Below are positions 7,160 to 16,490 of a DNA stretch of 64,000 nucleotides, one piece after another. A model generated the notes under the pieces. That model saw only the letters and a list, made by a program, of their open reading frames with translations, had not been told where the DNA came from and made no database searches. The position numbers were made by a program, and so were the translations under genes. Source of the DNA: Hymenobacter tibetensis (GTDB taxonomy: Bacteria; Bacteroidota; Bacteroidia; Cytophagales; Hymenobacteraceae); NCBI RefSeq assembly GCF_022827545.1, contig NZ_CP094669.1, forward strand, positions 1,764,001-1,828,000, read 5' to 3'. How positions within the stretch are numbered: the first letter of the stretch is position 1; each line of letters begins with the position of its first letter.

Positions 7160-8860
7160 ATGAATTCTGAACTACTAGGCATCATCGGCATCTACTTGCT
7201 GACGTTGGTGCTAGCCATTCCGCTGGGCCGTTATCTGGCGCGCGTGTTCAAAGGCGAAAAGAACGCCCTGGATTTTCTGGCTCCTCTCGAACGGGGAGTG
7301 TTTCGCCTTTCCGGCATTGATGCCAAGCGCGACATGACCTGGCAGCAGCACATGGTGGCGCTACTGACCATCAACCTAGTGTGGTTCCTGCTGGCCATGG
7401 TGGTGCTGTGTACGCAAGGCGCCTTGCCACTCAACCCCGACGGCAACCCCTCCATGACGCCCGATCTGGCATTCAATACGGCCATTTCGTTTCTGGTGAA
7501 CTGCAACCTCCAGCACTACTCCGGCGAATCGGGGCTGAGCTACCTCTCGCAGCTAGTGGTTATCACCTTCCTGCAATTCGTGTCGGCGGCTACGGGTATT
7601 GCCGCTGCCGTAGTGGTCATCAACGCCTTGCAAACCCGCACCACCGACAAGCTGGGCAACTTCTACGACTACTTCGTGAAGAGTATCACGCGGTTGCTGC
7701 TGCCGGGTTCCCTCGTGGTGGCCCTGATTCTCGTGTTCAACGGCACCCCCATGACCCTGCAAGGCAAGCAGCAACTCGTAACTGTGCAGGGCGATTCGGT
7801 GGCCGTGTCGCGCGGGCCGGTGGCGGCCATGGTGGCCATCAAGGAGCTGGGTACCAACGGGGGCGGCTTCTTCGGAGCCAACTCAGCCCACCCGCTCGAA
7901 AACCCCAACTACCTCACCAACGCCACCGAAAACATTGCCCTCACCATCATCCCGATGGCCATGATTTTCGCGCTGGGGTTCTACCTAAAGCGCCGCCGCT
8001 TGTCATTGATGATTTTCGGAGTGATGACCATCGGCTTTGTGGCCCTGCTAGCTCCCACGGTGTACTATGAACTGCAAGGCAACCCCGCCATCAGCCACAT
8101 GGGCGTCGACCAAAGCTTGGGCGCGCTGGAAGGCAAAGAAATGCGCTTCGGTGCGGCGGCTTCTGCCTACTGGTCTATCACCAACACGGTTATCAGCTGC
8201 GGCTCCATCAACTCCATGCACGATTCGTTCATGCCGATTTCGGGGATGAGCCAGCTGCTGGGCATGATGACCAACGCCTTTTACGGGGGCTGCGGCGTGG
8301 GCTTGCTCAACTTCTTCGCCTACCTCATCATTGCCGTGTTTGTGGCCGGGCTGATGGTGGGCCGCACGCCCGAGTTCCTGGGCAAGAAAATCGAAGCCCG
8401 CGAAATGAAAATTGCTGTCATCGTAACGCTGCTGCACCCGCTGCTGATTCTGGCGGGCACGGCCTTAGCCGCGCACACCTACGTGGGCAACCCCACCGAA
8501 TACGCCGGCTGGCTGGCCAACCCTAGCTACCATGGTTTCTCGGAAATGCTCTACGAATACACCTCCTCGGCTGCCAACAACGGTTCGGGCTTCGAGGGCC
8601 TCGGCGACAACACACCATTCTGGAACATCACCACCGGCGTGGTGCTGCTTTTGTCGCGGTACCTGCCCATCATCGGGCCGGTAGCCATTGCCGGCCTGTT
8701 GGCCCGCAAGAAATACACCCCCGAAGGCGTCGGCACCCTGCCCGCCGACACGGCCACTTTCGGGGTGATGGTGCTGGCTGTCATCGTCATCATTGCCGCC
8801 CTGGCTTTCTTCCCCGCCCTGGCGCTAGGCCCGCTGGCCGAGCATTTCTCGCTGTACTAA
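7160..8860 (+). CDS. kdpA: Potassium-transporting ATPase, K+-binding channel subunit KdpA
   Basis: A 566-residue inner-membrane protein of the normal KdpA length with about ten membrane segments. Selectivity-filter-like loops are visible, including TAISFLVNCNLQHYSGE, KELGTNGGGFFGANSAHP, TNTVISCGSINSMH and SSAANNGSGFEGLG. KdpA belongs to the K+ transporter superfamily and passes K+ to KdpB. The ATG at 7160 is chosen; an in-frame TTG at 7106 would add 18 polar residues not seen at the start of the family. The gap to kdpB is 161 bp and filled by a palindromic repeat instead of the usual tight coupling. Confidence 0.97.
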   Translation: MNSELLGIIGIYLLTLVLAIPLGRYLARVFKGEKNALDFLAPLERGVFRLSGIDAKRDMTWQQHMVALLTINLVWFLLAMVVLCTQGALPLNPDGNPSMTPDLAFNTAISFLVNCNLQHYSGESGLSYLSQLVVITFLQFVSAATGIAAAVVVINALQTRTTDKLGNFYDYFVKSITRLLLPGSLVVALILVFNGTPMTLQGKQQLVTVQGDSVAVSRGPVAAMVAIKELGTNGGGFFGANSAHPLENPNYLTNATENIALTIIPMAMIFALGFYLKRRRLSLMIFGVMTIGFVALLAPTVYYELQGNPAISHMGVDQSLGALEGKEMRFGAAASAYWSITNTVISCGSINSMHDSFMPISGMSQLLGMMTNAFYGGCGVGLLNFFAYLIIAVFVAGLMVGRTPEFLGKKIEAREMKIAVIVTLLHPLLILAGTALAAHTYVGNPTEYAGWLANPSYHGFSEMLYEYTSSAANNGSGFEGLGDNTPFWNITTGVVLLLSRYLPIIGPVAIAGLLARKKYTPEGVGTLPADTATFGVMVLAVIVIIAALAFFPALALGPLAEHFSLY

Positions 8861-9014
8861 CCCCACCCCAACCCCTCCCCTCCGGGAGAGGGGCATTGGA
8901 TAGTCTCTAACATCATTATTCACAGTTGTGCAGCAAGAATGCGCAACACATTTACCCATGACATCGTCGTCAGGCTCCCCCTCTCCCGGAGGGGAGGGGG
9001 CCGGGGGGTGGGGT
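8860..9014. repeat. Palindromic repeat family C between kdpA and kdpB
   Basis: The left part ACCCCACCCCAACCCCTCCC with CTCCGGGAGAGGGG is mirrored about 70 bp later by CCCCCTCTCCCGGAGGGGAG followed by GGGGCCGGGGGGTGGGGT. The element fills almost the entire gap between the two genes. The same ends occur at 22451-22586 and, in a shortened form, at 11250-11310. Confidence 0.8.
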
Positions 9015-9021
9015 ATTCAAA

Positions 9022-11067
9022 ATGGCTTCCAAATCTCAATCCTTATTTCAACCCGAGCTGCTATCCGAAGCTGTGAAACAGGCTTTCGTGAAGCTCGACC
9101 CGCGCATCATGTTTCGCAATCCGGTGATGTTCACCGTGGAAGTCGGGACGGTGGTGATGCTGCTCGTGACGCTCGGGCTGCTGGTGCAGCCTGATGCCGC
9201 GCAAGGCAGCTTCGGCTACAATTTCACCGTGTTTCTGGTGCTGTTCCTGACCTTGCTGTTCGCCAATTTCGCCGAAGCCATTGCCGAAGCCCGCGGCAAA
9301 GCCCAAGCCGAAACCCTGCGCAAAACCCGCGAAGAAACCCCCGCCCGCGTTATCGACGCCAACGGCAACATCACCTCGGTTAGCTCCTCGCAGCTCCAGA
9401 AAGGGCAGGAGTTCATTGTGGAAGCCGGCGAGATCATTCCGACCGATGGCGAGATTATCGAGGGGCTAGCCACCATTGATGAGTCGGCTATTACTGGCGA
9501 ATCGGCCCCGGTGATTCGGGAAGCGGGTGGCGACAAATCCTCGGTGACGGGCGGTACCAAGGTGCTGTCGGACCGGATTCGGGTGGTGGTGACGACGGCG
9601 CCCGGCGAATCGTTTCTGGACAAGATGATTGCGCTGGTGGAAGGCGCTTCGCGGCAGAAAACGCCCAACGAAATTGCCCTCACCATTCTGCTGGCGGGCT
9701 TCACGCTGGTGTTCGTGATTGTGTGCGTGACCTTGGCGCCATTTGCCGATTACTCGAAAACGCCCATTGCCATTTCCGCCTTCATTGCGCTGTTTGTGTG
9801 TTTGATTCCGACCACCATTGGCGGTTTGCTCTCGGCCATTGGTATTGCGGGCATGGACCGGGCGTTGCGCGCCAACGTCATCACCAAGAGCGGCAAAGCT
9901 GTGGAAACGGCCGGCGACATCGACGTGCTGCTGCTCGACAAAACCGGCACCATCACCATCGGCAACCGCAAAGCCACCCACTTCTGGCCCGCGCCGGGTG
10001 TCGATGAGCGGCAGTTCATTGAGTTTGCCACCGTGTCGTCGCTCTCCGACGATACGCCCGAAGGCAAATCCATTGTGGAGTTGGCCCGCGAAAAACAAGT
10101 GGACCCGCAAGCCCTGCGTAGCCGCTTGGAGGGTGCCGAACTTATCAAGTTCACGGCCGAAACCCGCAGCAGCGGCGTGACGCTCGCCAATGGGACCCGC
10201 ATCCGCAAGGGCGCCTCCGATGCCATCCGCCAGCTCGCCGTGAAAGCCAACCAGCCCTTCCCGCAGGAAGTCACGCAACGCACCGACGCCGTGGCCAGCA
10301 ACGGTGGTACGCCGCTGGTAGTCAGTGAAAACGACCGGGTGCTCGGGGTGGTGGAGCTGCAAGACATCATTAAGCCCGGCATTCAGGAACGGTTTGAGCG
10401 CCTGCGCAAAATGGGTATCAAGACCGTGATGGTCACCGGCGACAACCCGCTCACGGCCAAGTTCATTGCAGAAAAATCGGGAGTTGACGACTTCATTGCC
10501 GAAGCCAAGCCTGAGGATAAAATGACCTACATCCGCAACGAGCAGCAGCAAGGCAAGCTGGTAGCCATGATGGGCGACGGCACCAACGACGCCCCCGCCC
10601 TGGCCCAAGCCGACGTGGGAGTGGCCATGAACTCCGGTACCCAAGCCGCCAAGGAAGCCGGCAACATGGTCGACCTCGACAACGACCCCACCAAGCTCAT
10701 CGAGGTAGTGGAAATCGGCAAGCAGCTGCTCATGACCCGCGGCACGCTCACCACCTTTAGCATCGCCAACGACGTGGCCAAGTACTTCGCCATCGTGCCA
10801 GCCTTGTTTATGGTCGCCATTCCGGCCCTTGGCGCCTTGAATATTATGGGCCTGAAGTCGCCGCAGTCGGCCATCCTGAGCGCCGTGATTTTCAACGCCA
10901 TCATCATCCCGGCTTTGGTGCCGCTGGCCCTGCGCGGCGTGGCTTACAAACCCATTGGCGCTTCCGCTTTGCTGCGCCGCAACCTGCTCATCTATGGCCT
11001 CGGTGGCGTCATCGTCCCCTTCATCGGCATCAAGCTGATTGACTTGGTGGTAGGCGTGTTCCTGTAG
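9022..11067 (+). CDS. kdpB: Potassium-transporting ATPase, P-type ATPase subunit KdpB
   Basis: A 681-residue P-type ATPase of normal length. The actuator motif TGES is in [15 protein letters not shown], the phosphorylated aspartate is Asp306 in DKTGTIT, and the hinge motif [19 protein letters not shown] is followed by [20 protein letters not shown], the KdpB signature. Seven membrane helices are expected. KdpB hydrolyses ATP to drive K+ uptake through KdpA. The ATG directly follows the family C repeat. A large opposite-strand open frame across this gene is a codon-bias shadow. Confidence 0.98.
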   Translation: MASKSQSLFQPELLSEAVKQAFVKLDPRIMFRNPVMFTVEVGTVVMLLVTLGLLVQPDAAQGSFGYNFTVFLVLFLTLLFANFAEAIAEARGKAQAETLRKTREETPARVIDANGNITSVSSSQLQKGQEFIVEAGEIIPTDGEIIEGLATIDESAITGESAPVIREAGGDKSSVTGGTKVLSDRIRVVVTTAPGESFLDKMIALVEGASRQKTPNEIALTILLAGFTLVFVIVCVTLAPFADYSKTPIAISAFIALFVCLIPTTIGGLLSAIGIAGMDRALRANVITKSGKAVETAGDIDVLLLDKTGTITIGNRKATHFWPAPGVDERQFIEFATVSSLSDDTPEGKSIVELAREKQVDPQALRSRLEGAELIKFTAETRSSGVTLANGTRIRKGASDAIRQLAVKANQPFPQEVTQRTDAVASNGGTPLVVSENDRVLGVVELQDIIKPGIQERFERLRKMGIKTVMVTGDNPLTAKFIAEKSGVDDFIAEAKPEDKMTYIRNEQQQGKLVAMMGDGTNDAPALAQADVGVAMNSGTQAAKEAGNMVDLDNDPTKLIEVVEIGKQLLMTRGTLTTFSIANDVAKYFAIVPALFMVAIPALGALNIMGLKSPQSAILSAVIFNAIIIPALVPLALRGVAYKPIGASALLRRNLLIYGLGGVIVPFIGIKLIDLVVGVFL

Positions 11068-11082
11068 CTGATAGGACATTAG

Positions 11083-11118
11083 ACTTCCTCCTCATCTGAC
11101 GAGGAGACGCGGCGGCGC
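11083..11118. repeat. Fragment of palindromic repeat family B
   Basis: CCTCCTCATCTGACGAGGAGACGCGGCGGCGC contains the GACGAGGAGACGCG core also found in the right arm of the 16497-16584 element. It lies in the kdpB-kdpC gap. Confidence 0.4.
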
Positions 11119-11249
11119 AGTCGCCCCAGGAGTGGTTGACATCGTTGCGGAGGGTGTTTGTAATGAACGACCCGGCAGCGCGATTCAACCGTCAAATGAA
11201 ACAACAATCCAGTTTTCCACCGATTCAGTCGCAAGTCGTTCAAACGGCT

Positions 11250-11310
11250 TCACCACCCCGCCCTCCGGGCACCCCTCCTTGAAAGAAGGAGGGGAACTAG
11301 CTTCTAGTCT
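11250..11310. repeat. Short copy of palindromic repeat family C between kdpB and kdpC
   Basis: CACCCCGCCCTCCGGGCACC leads into a perfect hairpin CCCCTCCTTgaaagAAGGAGGGG (11272-11294) and then GAACTAGCTTCTAG. The AGGAGGGGAACTAGCT part is also present in the element at 22451-22586. Confidence 0.65.
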
Positions 11311-11363
11311 TAGCTCATCGGGCTAACCGATTCTAGCTCCAAACTCCTTGCTTCTACCTTCTC

Positions 11364-11939
11364 ATGAAAAATAACCTGCTTCCTGCATTCCGTCTTTCTC
11401 TTGCCATGCTCGTGCTGTGCTGCGTGGTGTACCCCGCTATTGTGTGGGGCGCGGCGCAACTCTCGCCGGGTAAAGGAGAGGGCGTACAAGTGAGTCATAA
11501 AGGCCGCGTGGTGGGCTTCGCCAACGTCGGCCAGAAATTCGACCGGCCCGAGTACTTCAACACCCGCCCGTCCGCCGTGGACTACAACGCTAGCGGCTCG
11601 GCCGGCTCCAACAAAGGCCCGAGCAACCCCGAATACCTGAAAGAAGTGCAGACCCGGGCGGGGGCTTTCTTGCAGCAAAACCCAACGGTAACGCGTAACC
11701 AAGTGCCGGCCGAACTAGTTACGGCCAGCGGTTCGGGCCTCGATCCGCACTTGTCGCCAGCCGGGGCGTACGCGCAGGTGGAGCGGATTGCTCGTCTGCG
11801 GAACGTGCCGGTGGAGCGGGTTCGGGAGCTGGTGAAAAGCCACATCGACGAGCCTATCATTGTGTTCTTTGGCCCGGCTACTGTGAACGTATTGCGTCTG
11901 AACTTGGCCCTGGATGAATTGGCGCCGATTCGCCACTAA
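11364..11939 (+). CDS. kdpC: Potassium-transporting ATPase subunit KdpC
   Basis: A 191-residue protein of family length. It has one N-terminal membrane helix (LAMLVLCCVVYPAIVWGAAQL, about 12-32) and a periplasmic domain with the family blocks FDRPEYFNTRPSA, YNASGSAGSNKGPSNP, ELVTASGSGLDPHLSPA and the closing VNVLRLNLALDEL. KdpC is the non-catalytic subunit that assembles with KdpA and KdpB and affects K+ affinity. The gap from kdpB is 296 bp and contains two repeat fragments, so transcription across the gap is likely but not certain. Confidence 0.97.
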   Translation: MKNNLLPAFRLSLAMLVLCCVVYPAIVWGAAQLSPGKGEGVQVSHKGRVVGFANVGQKFDRPEYFNTRPSAVDYNASGSAGSNKGPSNPEYLKEVQTRAGAFLQQNPTVTRNQVPAELVTASGSGLDPHLSPAGAYAQVERIARLRNVPVERVRELVKSHIDEPIIVFFGPATVNVLRLNLALDELAPIRH

Positions 11940-12063
11940 TCAGGGGCAGGCCGCCGCAGTCTAGGCCACTTCCTCGAAGCTTTACTTGAAAGAACTAGTT
12001 TGCCTGTCAGTCGGCAGAAAAACCGCTAATCCTACTTCGCCTCGCAACAGCAGGCGCTCCTTC

Positions 12064-13209
12064 ATGAACCACGTATTGACCTTGGGCCTCGCCCTTACTG
12101 CCACTGCCGCCGCTACTAGCAATGCACTGGCGCAAACCACTCCCGTAACCGATACCACGCAAGTAGTGCCGCCGCAAGTTGCGCCCGCCGAAGCCACCCC
12201 CAACCCGCTGACTTTCTACGGCTTTGTGGATGGCTACTACGGTTACGATTTCAAGCACGCCGACACCCAAGACCGGCCAGGCTTCCTGTACTCGCACGAC
12301 CGGCAAAACGAGTTTACCGTCAACAACGCCATCATCGGGATGCGCTACGACAACGGGCAAGTGCGCGGTGCTTTGGGGCTGCACGCCGGCACCTACGTAG
12401 CCGCCAACTACGCCGCCGAAGACCAGGTGTTCAAGCACATCTACGAAGCCTACGCCGGTTTCCGACCGTTCGAGAAGGCGTGGCTGGATGCCGGTATTTT
12501 CGGTTCGCACATCGGCTTCGAGTCGGCCATCAGTAAAGACAACTGGACGTTGACCCGCTCCCTGATGGCTGAAAACTCGCCGTACTACGAAGCCGGGGTG
12601 CGCTTCACCTACGAGGTTGACCCCAAGCTGACCCTGACCGGCCTGGTACTGAACGGCTGGCAAAATATCCGCGAGAACAATCAGAAAAAGGCCATTGGCA
12701 CCCAAATTCAGTGGAAGCCCACCGATAAGCTGCTTATCAACAGCAGCACGTTCTACGGCAACGAGCAACCCCAAGACCTGGCCCGGCGCCGCCGCTACTT
12801 CCACGATTTCTATGCTTCCTACGCCGCCACCGACCGGCTGAGCTTGGCTGTGGTATTCGACGTGGGCAAGCAAGAAAGAGCCGAACGTGGCGGCAAAGAC
12901 GACACCTGGCACACCGGGGCCGCCTTCGTGCGCTACAAGCTAGCCGACAAGTGGAGCACCACCCTGCGCGGCGAGTACTACAACGCCAACCGGGGCGTCA
13001 TCATCAACTCGATTTCGCCGGTAGCTTCCGACCAAGATTTGAAAATACGGGCCGCCTCTCTCAACCTCGATTACGCGCCCATCAGCAACGTGGTAGTGCG
13101 GATAGAAGGCCGCGGCTTCCGCTCCCCTCAGCCCTTCCTAACCGACCGAAACGACCAACCCACCGACAACTACGGCAACATCACATCGAGCATTGCCATT
13201 TCGTTTTAA
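12064..13209 (+). CDS. Outer-membrane beta-barrel protein (porin-like) in the kdp locus
   Basis: A 381-residue exported protein. The ATG at 12064 begins a signal peptide (MNHVLTLGLALTATAAATSNA, cleavage after ALAQ); the upstream in-frame ATG at 11986 would bury it. After a short Pro/Thr-rich linker, alternating aromatic strands run to the end (TFYGFVDGYYGYDF, EHIYEAYAGF-like, SFYGNEQPQ, TLRGEYYNANRG, VVVRIEGRGFRS) and the last residues are SSIAISF, a typical barrel C-terminus. It resembles the beta-barrel porin-2 type families. The position between kdpC and the KdpD sensor suggests K+ entry across the outer membrane during potassium limitation; this role is inferred from context. Confidence 0.8.
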   Translation: MNHVLTLGLALTATAAATSNALAQTTPVTDTTQVVPPQVAPAEATPNPLTFYGFVDGYYGYDFKHADTQDRPGFLYSHDRQNEFTVNNAIIGMRYDNGQVRGALGLHAGTYVAANYAAEDQVFKHIYEAYAGFRPFEKAWLDAGIFGSHIGFESAISKDNWTLTRSLMAENSPYYEAGVRFTYEVDPKLTLTGLVLNGWQNIRENNQKKAIGTQIQWKPTDKLLINSSTFYGNEQPQDLARRRRYFHDFYASYAATDRLSLAVVFDVGKQERAERGGKDDTWHTGAAFVRYKLADKWSTTLRGEYYNANRGVIINSISPVASDQDLKIRAASLNLDYAPISNVVVRIEGRGFRSPQPFLTDRNDQPTDNYGNITSSIAISF

Positions 13210-13230
13210 CCGATATAAGTAATTACATAG

Positions 13231-13320
13231 AACGTCATTCCGAGCTTGTCGAGGAATCTCGCGTGCTGATGTTAGAATAGTAGTCCTGACGTCAGCACGC
13301 GGGATGATTCGCATGACCGT
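13231..13320. repeat. Palindromic repeat family A, copy 1
   Basis: GTCATTCCGAGCTTGTCGAG with GAATCTCGCGTGCTGATG is followed, after about 20 bases, by GACGTCAGCACGCGGGATGATTCGCATGAC. The inner arms GCGTGCTGA / TCAGCACGC pair. It fills the gap between the porin-like gene and the KdpD gene. Confidence 0.75.
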
Positions 13321-13339
13321 TGAAAACGAAACCCGCCTT

Positions 13340-14512
13340 ATGTCCTCCACCACTGACGACCAACAACGCGACCAATCTGCCGAGCGGTTTCTGCGGCTGG
13401 TGCAGGAGCGGCGGCGCGGGCGGCTGAAAATATACATTGGGCTGGCGGCAGGGGTGGGCAAAACCTACCGCATGCTGCAAGAAGCCCATGACTTGCTACA
13501 GCACGGCGTTGATGTGGTGTTGGGGTACGTCGTGACGCACGGGCGGGCGGGCACCGAGGCGCAGCAGCAAGGCCTGCCGACGCTGCCGCGCAAACAGATT
13601 TTCTACAAGGGCCGGATGCTCGAAGAAATGGACGTGCAAGCCATTTTGCAGCGCCGGCCCTCGGTAGTAGTAGTCGATGAGCTGGCCCACACCAACGTGC
13701 CGGGCTCCCTCAACGAGAAGCGCTGGCAAGACGTGGAGCAGCTTGTAAAGGCCGGTATTTCGGTGATTTCGGCCGTTAACGTGCAGCACCTGGAAAGCCT
13801 GCACGACCAAGTGCAGAAGATAACCGGCACCGACGTGCAGGAACGGGTGCCCGACCAAGTGCTGAAGCTAGCCGATGAGGTGGTAAATGTGGACCTGACT
13901 GTGCCCGAGCTGCGCACCCGCTTGGAGGAAGGCAAAATCTACGATTTGCAGAAAGTACCCTCGGCGCTGAAGAACTTCTTCCAGCCCGAAAACCTGTTGC
14001 AGTTGCGCGAACTGGCCCTACGGGAAGTAGCCAACCAACTCGGCCGCCAGATTGAAACCGATGCCGCTGGTGCCCCCGCCGTAGCTCCTCAACGCCGCAA
14101 CGCCGACCGGCTGCTGGCCTGCATCAATACCAACGCGCGGGCCGCCAAGGAAATCATCCGCAAAACCTCCCGCCTCGCCGACCGCCTCGGCGGAGCCAAG
14201 TGGTACGTGCTCTACGTCCAAACCCCCGCCGAATCGGCTGATAGGGTAGGACTGGCGGCTCAGCGCCACCTCATCAATAACTTGCAGCTGGCTACCGAGC
14301 TAGGCGGCCAGATTCTGCGGGTGAAAGCCGACCATGTTGTAACGGAAGTAAGGCGCGTAGCCGCCGAAAAAAACGTGTCGTTGCTAATCTGCGGCGTGAC
14401 GGGCAGCAAAAATTGGTGGGCCCGCCTCACCCGTCGCGGCGTCACCAACGACCTTATTCGGCAAGTTGCCCGCCACACCCAAGACCTAGATATTTACTTG
14501 GTAACGTACTGA
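13340..14512 (+). CDS. kdpD: KdpD-type sensor protein lacking a histidine kinase domain
   Basis: A 390-residue protein equal to the N-terminal cytoplasmic half of KdpD. Residues about 25-230 are the KdpD sensor domain, with Walker A GLAAGVGKT (34-42) and Walker B-like VVVDELAHTNVPGS. Residues about 245-385 form a universal-stress-protein-like domain that ends in NDLIRQVARHTQDLDIYLV. There is no four-helix membrane domain, HisKA or ATPase. The ATG at 13340 is chosen because the start at 13304 lies in the upstream repeat. Truncated KdpD proteins are known in several phyla, and this one probably signals K+ or turgor state through another kinase, most simply the next gene. A frameshifted remnant is unlikely because the protein ends cleanly. 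Confidence 0.9.
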   Translation: MSSTTDDQQRDQSAERFLRLVQERRRGRLKIYIGLAAGVGKTYRMLQEAHDLLQHGVDVVLGYVVTHGRAGTEAQQQGLPTLPRKQIFYKGRMLEEMDVQAILQRRPSVVVVDELAHTNVPGSLNEKRWQDVEQLVKAGISVISAVNVQHLESLHDQVQKITGTDVQERVPDQVLKLADEVVNVDLTVPELRTRLEEGKIYDLQKVPSALKNFFQPENLLQLRELALREVANQLGRQIETDAAGAPAVAPQRRNADRLLACINTNARAAKEIIRKTSRLADRLGGAKWYVLYVQTPAESADRVGLAAQRHLINNLQLATELGGQILRVKADHVVTEVRRVAAEKNVSLLICGVTGSKNWWARLTRRGVTNDLIRQVARHTQDLDIYLVTY

Positions 14513-14537
14513 TGACTGTCAGTAGGATAGAACGTCA

Positions 14538-14637
14538 ACCGTCATGCAGAGCGCAGCGAAGCATCTCGCGTGCGGATGTGAGAGTAGTAGCCCTGACGTC
14601 AGCACGCGAGATGCTTCGCTGCGCTCTGCATGACGGT
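14538..14637. repeat. Palindromic repeat family A, copy 2 (most complete)
   Basis: Two arms of about 40 bases (ACCGTCATGCAGAGCGCAGC... and ...GCTGCGCTCTGCATGACGGT) pair almost perfectly around an interior of about 20 bases. It fills the gap between the KdpD-like gene and the histidine kinase and could form a very stable cruciform or RNA hairpin. Confidence 0.9.
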
Positions 14638-14672
14638 CAATCAAGTAGCAGAATTTATAGTTAAAGCAACTC

Positions 14673-16469
14673 ATGACCCTGAAAACCAAAATCACGCTGG
14701 CTTTTGCAACCATGCTGTTGCTGCTGATGGGAGTGAGTGCCTTCATGCTCTACTCGCTGAACCAGCTGGACCGCACCGCCCGCAACGTGCTCAAAGACAA
14801 CCTGTACTCGGTGGAGTTGGGCCAGCAAATGCTGAGCGCCCTGGACCAGATGGAGTACGGCGCAAACATAAGAGCCCCCCAAGCCCAACCGCTTTTCGAG
14901 AAACTGTTGGCACGGGAAGCTGGCAACGTAACGGAGCCTGGCGAGCAGCAGGCGGTAGACAATCTGTTTCAAGATGTAGGGAATTTCAATCAGCTGCTAG
15001 CTTCCGATACCACCTCAGCCCAGCTTTGGAACCAGGCCGTTGGGCGCTTACGGCGCGATACCTATGCCATGATGAACCTGAACACCCAGGCCCTCACGCG
15101 CAAAAACGAAGTCGCCAACCGCACCGCCCTGCGGCAGCGGCGCTACGTGCTGGCCCTGCTCACCTTCGCCGTTCTCACCTCGCTGTTGTTTGTGCTGAGT
15201 GTGCCCGAGGCGGCCGTTGTGCCCCTGCGCCGGCTCTCAGCCAGCATCGACCACGCTGCTAACCAAGATTTCACCGCTTCGATTCCGGTGGAAGGGCACG
15301 ACGAATTGGCTACCGTAGGCCGAAGCTTCAACCGAATGCTGGTGCAATTGCAAAGCTACCGCACCTCCACGCTGGCTGAACTCATGGCCGAACGCAACCG
15401 GGTAGCCAGCATCGTCAATACCCTGGATGAAGGCCTGCTACTAGTCGACCAAAATCGGCGCCTCATTGTGGTCAACCCGGTAGCCAGCGCCTTGCTTGCC
15501 GTGCCCGCTGCCCAGCTGCTAGGCCGGCGAGTAGATGAAGTAGCCAACGAAAATGACTTGTTTCGGGAAATGCTGCGCCATCTAGATGTGCCGCCGCCCA
15601 AGCGCGAGCAAGAAACGCCACTGCTTACCATCGCGCAGCAAGGCGAAGAAGCGTACTACCGCCTGAGTGTGCACGATGTGGTCGGGTTCAACCAAGCCCT
15701 CGACAAAAACGAATTTGTCGGCTCCATTCTGACCTTGCGCAACATCTCCGAGTTCAAGAAACTAGACCAAGCCAAGTCCAACTTCCTGGCCACCGTGTCG
15801 CACGAGCTAAAAACGCCGCTTTCCAGTATCAACTTCAGCTTAAAGCTGTTGCAAAACGGCAAAGTCGGTCCGCTCAACCCCGAGCAGCAAAACATAGTGC
15901 TGACCCTCAAGCAAGAAAACCAGCGCCTGTTGAAGTTGGTAGGGGAGCTGATTGACGTATCGCGCCTGGAATCAGGCAACATTCAGCTCAACTTCCAGCC
16001 CAGCCACGTGCACGACATCGTGCAGTTCGCTGCCGATACCATTCAACTCCAGCTCAAGCCCAAGCAGCTCCGCCTCGCCCTGGAAGTACCCGACAACCTG
16101 CCGCCCGTCCGCGCCGACATCGAGAAAACCACTTGGGTGCTGCTCAATCTGCTGGCCAACGCCATCCGCTATTCACCCGAGCAGGAGCAAATCCGCATTT
16201 CCGCCACCCTCGCCCCCGACGGCCAGCAAGTGCAAGTGAACGTGCAAGACAATGGCCCCGGCATCGCGCCGCAGTACCAGGAAAAAATCTTCCAGCGCTT
16301 CGTGCAGATACCCGACAAGAACGGCTACAAAGGCGGTTCGGGCCTGGGCCTCAGCATCGCCCGCGAATTCATTGCCAGCCAAGGCGGCCAACTCTGGGTG
16401 AGCAGCGAGCTAGGCGCCGGCAGCACCTTCCTCTTCACGCTACCAGTGGCCGGTAAAGCGGACGTTTAA
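14673..16469 (+). CDS. Membrane sensor histidine kinase (HAMP-PAS-HisKA-HATPase) at the kdp locus
   Basis: A 598-residue kinase. A first membrane helix (about 8-29) and a second (about 161-180) flank a helical periplasmic region with LDRTARNVLKDNLYSVELGQQML. A HAMP domain follows (about 182-235, PLRRLSASIDHAANQDF), then a PAS domain (about 245-355), HisKA with His377 in ATVSHELKTPLSS, and an HATPase with N box LLANAIRYSP and G boxes DNGPGIAPQY and GSGLGLSIAREF. It lies 160 bp after the KdpD-like gene, from which a palindromic repeat separates it. It is the obvious kinase for the sigma-54 regulator at 5295, with the KdpD-like protein as possible co-sensor. That pairing is inference. Confidence 0.9.
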   Translation: MTLKTKITLAFATMLLLLMGVSAFMLYSLNQLDRTARNVLKDNLYSVELGQQMLSALDQMEYGANIRAPQAQPLFEKLLAREAGNVTEPGEQQAVDNLFQDVGNFNQLLASDTTSAQLWNQAVGRLRRDTYAMMNLNTQALTRKNEVANRTALRQRRYVLALLTFAVLTSLLFVLSVPEAAVVPLRRLSASIDHAANQDFTASIPVEGHDELATVGRSFNRMLVQLQSYRTSTLAELMAERNRVASIVNTLDEGLLLVDQNRRLIVVNPVASALLAVPAAQLLGRRVDEVANENDLFREMLRHLDVPPPKREQETPLLTIAQQGEEAYYRLSVHDVVGFNQALDKNEFVGSILTLRNISEFKKLDQAKSNFLATVSHELKTPLSSINFSLKLLQNGKVGPLNPEQQNIVLTLKQENQRLLKLVGELIDVSRLESGNIQLNFQPSHVHDIVQFAADTIQLQLKPKQLRLALEVPDNLPPVRADIEKTTWVLLNLLANAIRYSPEQEQIRISATLAPDGQQVQVNVQDNGPGIAPQYQEKIFQRFVQIPDKNGYKGGSGLGLSIAREFIASQGGQLWVSSELGAGSTFLFTLPVAGKADV

Positions 16470-16490
16470 CCAAAAGGGTATGCCTACCGG

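Noticed and set aside
9466..11079. A long minus-strand open frame (537 codons) opposite kdpB
   Set aside because: The frame is the codon-bias shadow of a high-GC gene: His/Gly/Val-rich, no start context, and kdpB is certain on the plus strand. The same applies to other long opposite-strand frames, for example over susC, the beta-mannosidase and the DUF2723 gene.
13340..16469. KdpD gene broken by frameshift into sensor and kinase parts
   Set aside because: The KdpD-like protein ends cleanly after its USP domain, and the following kinase has its own membrane helices, HAMP and PAS domains unlike KdpD. They are separate genes.
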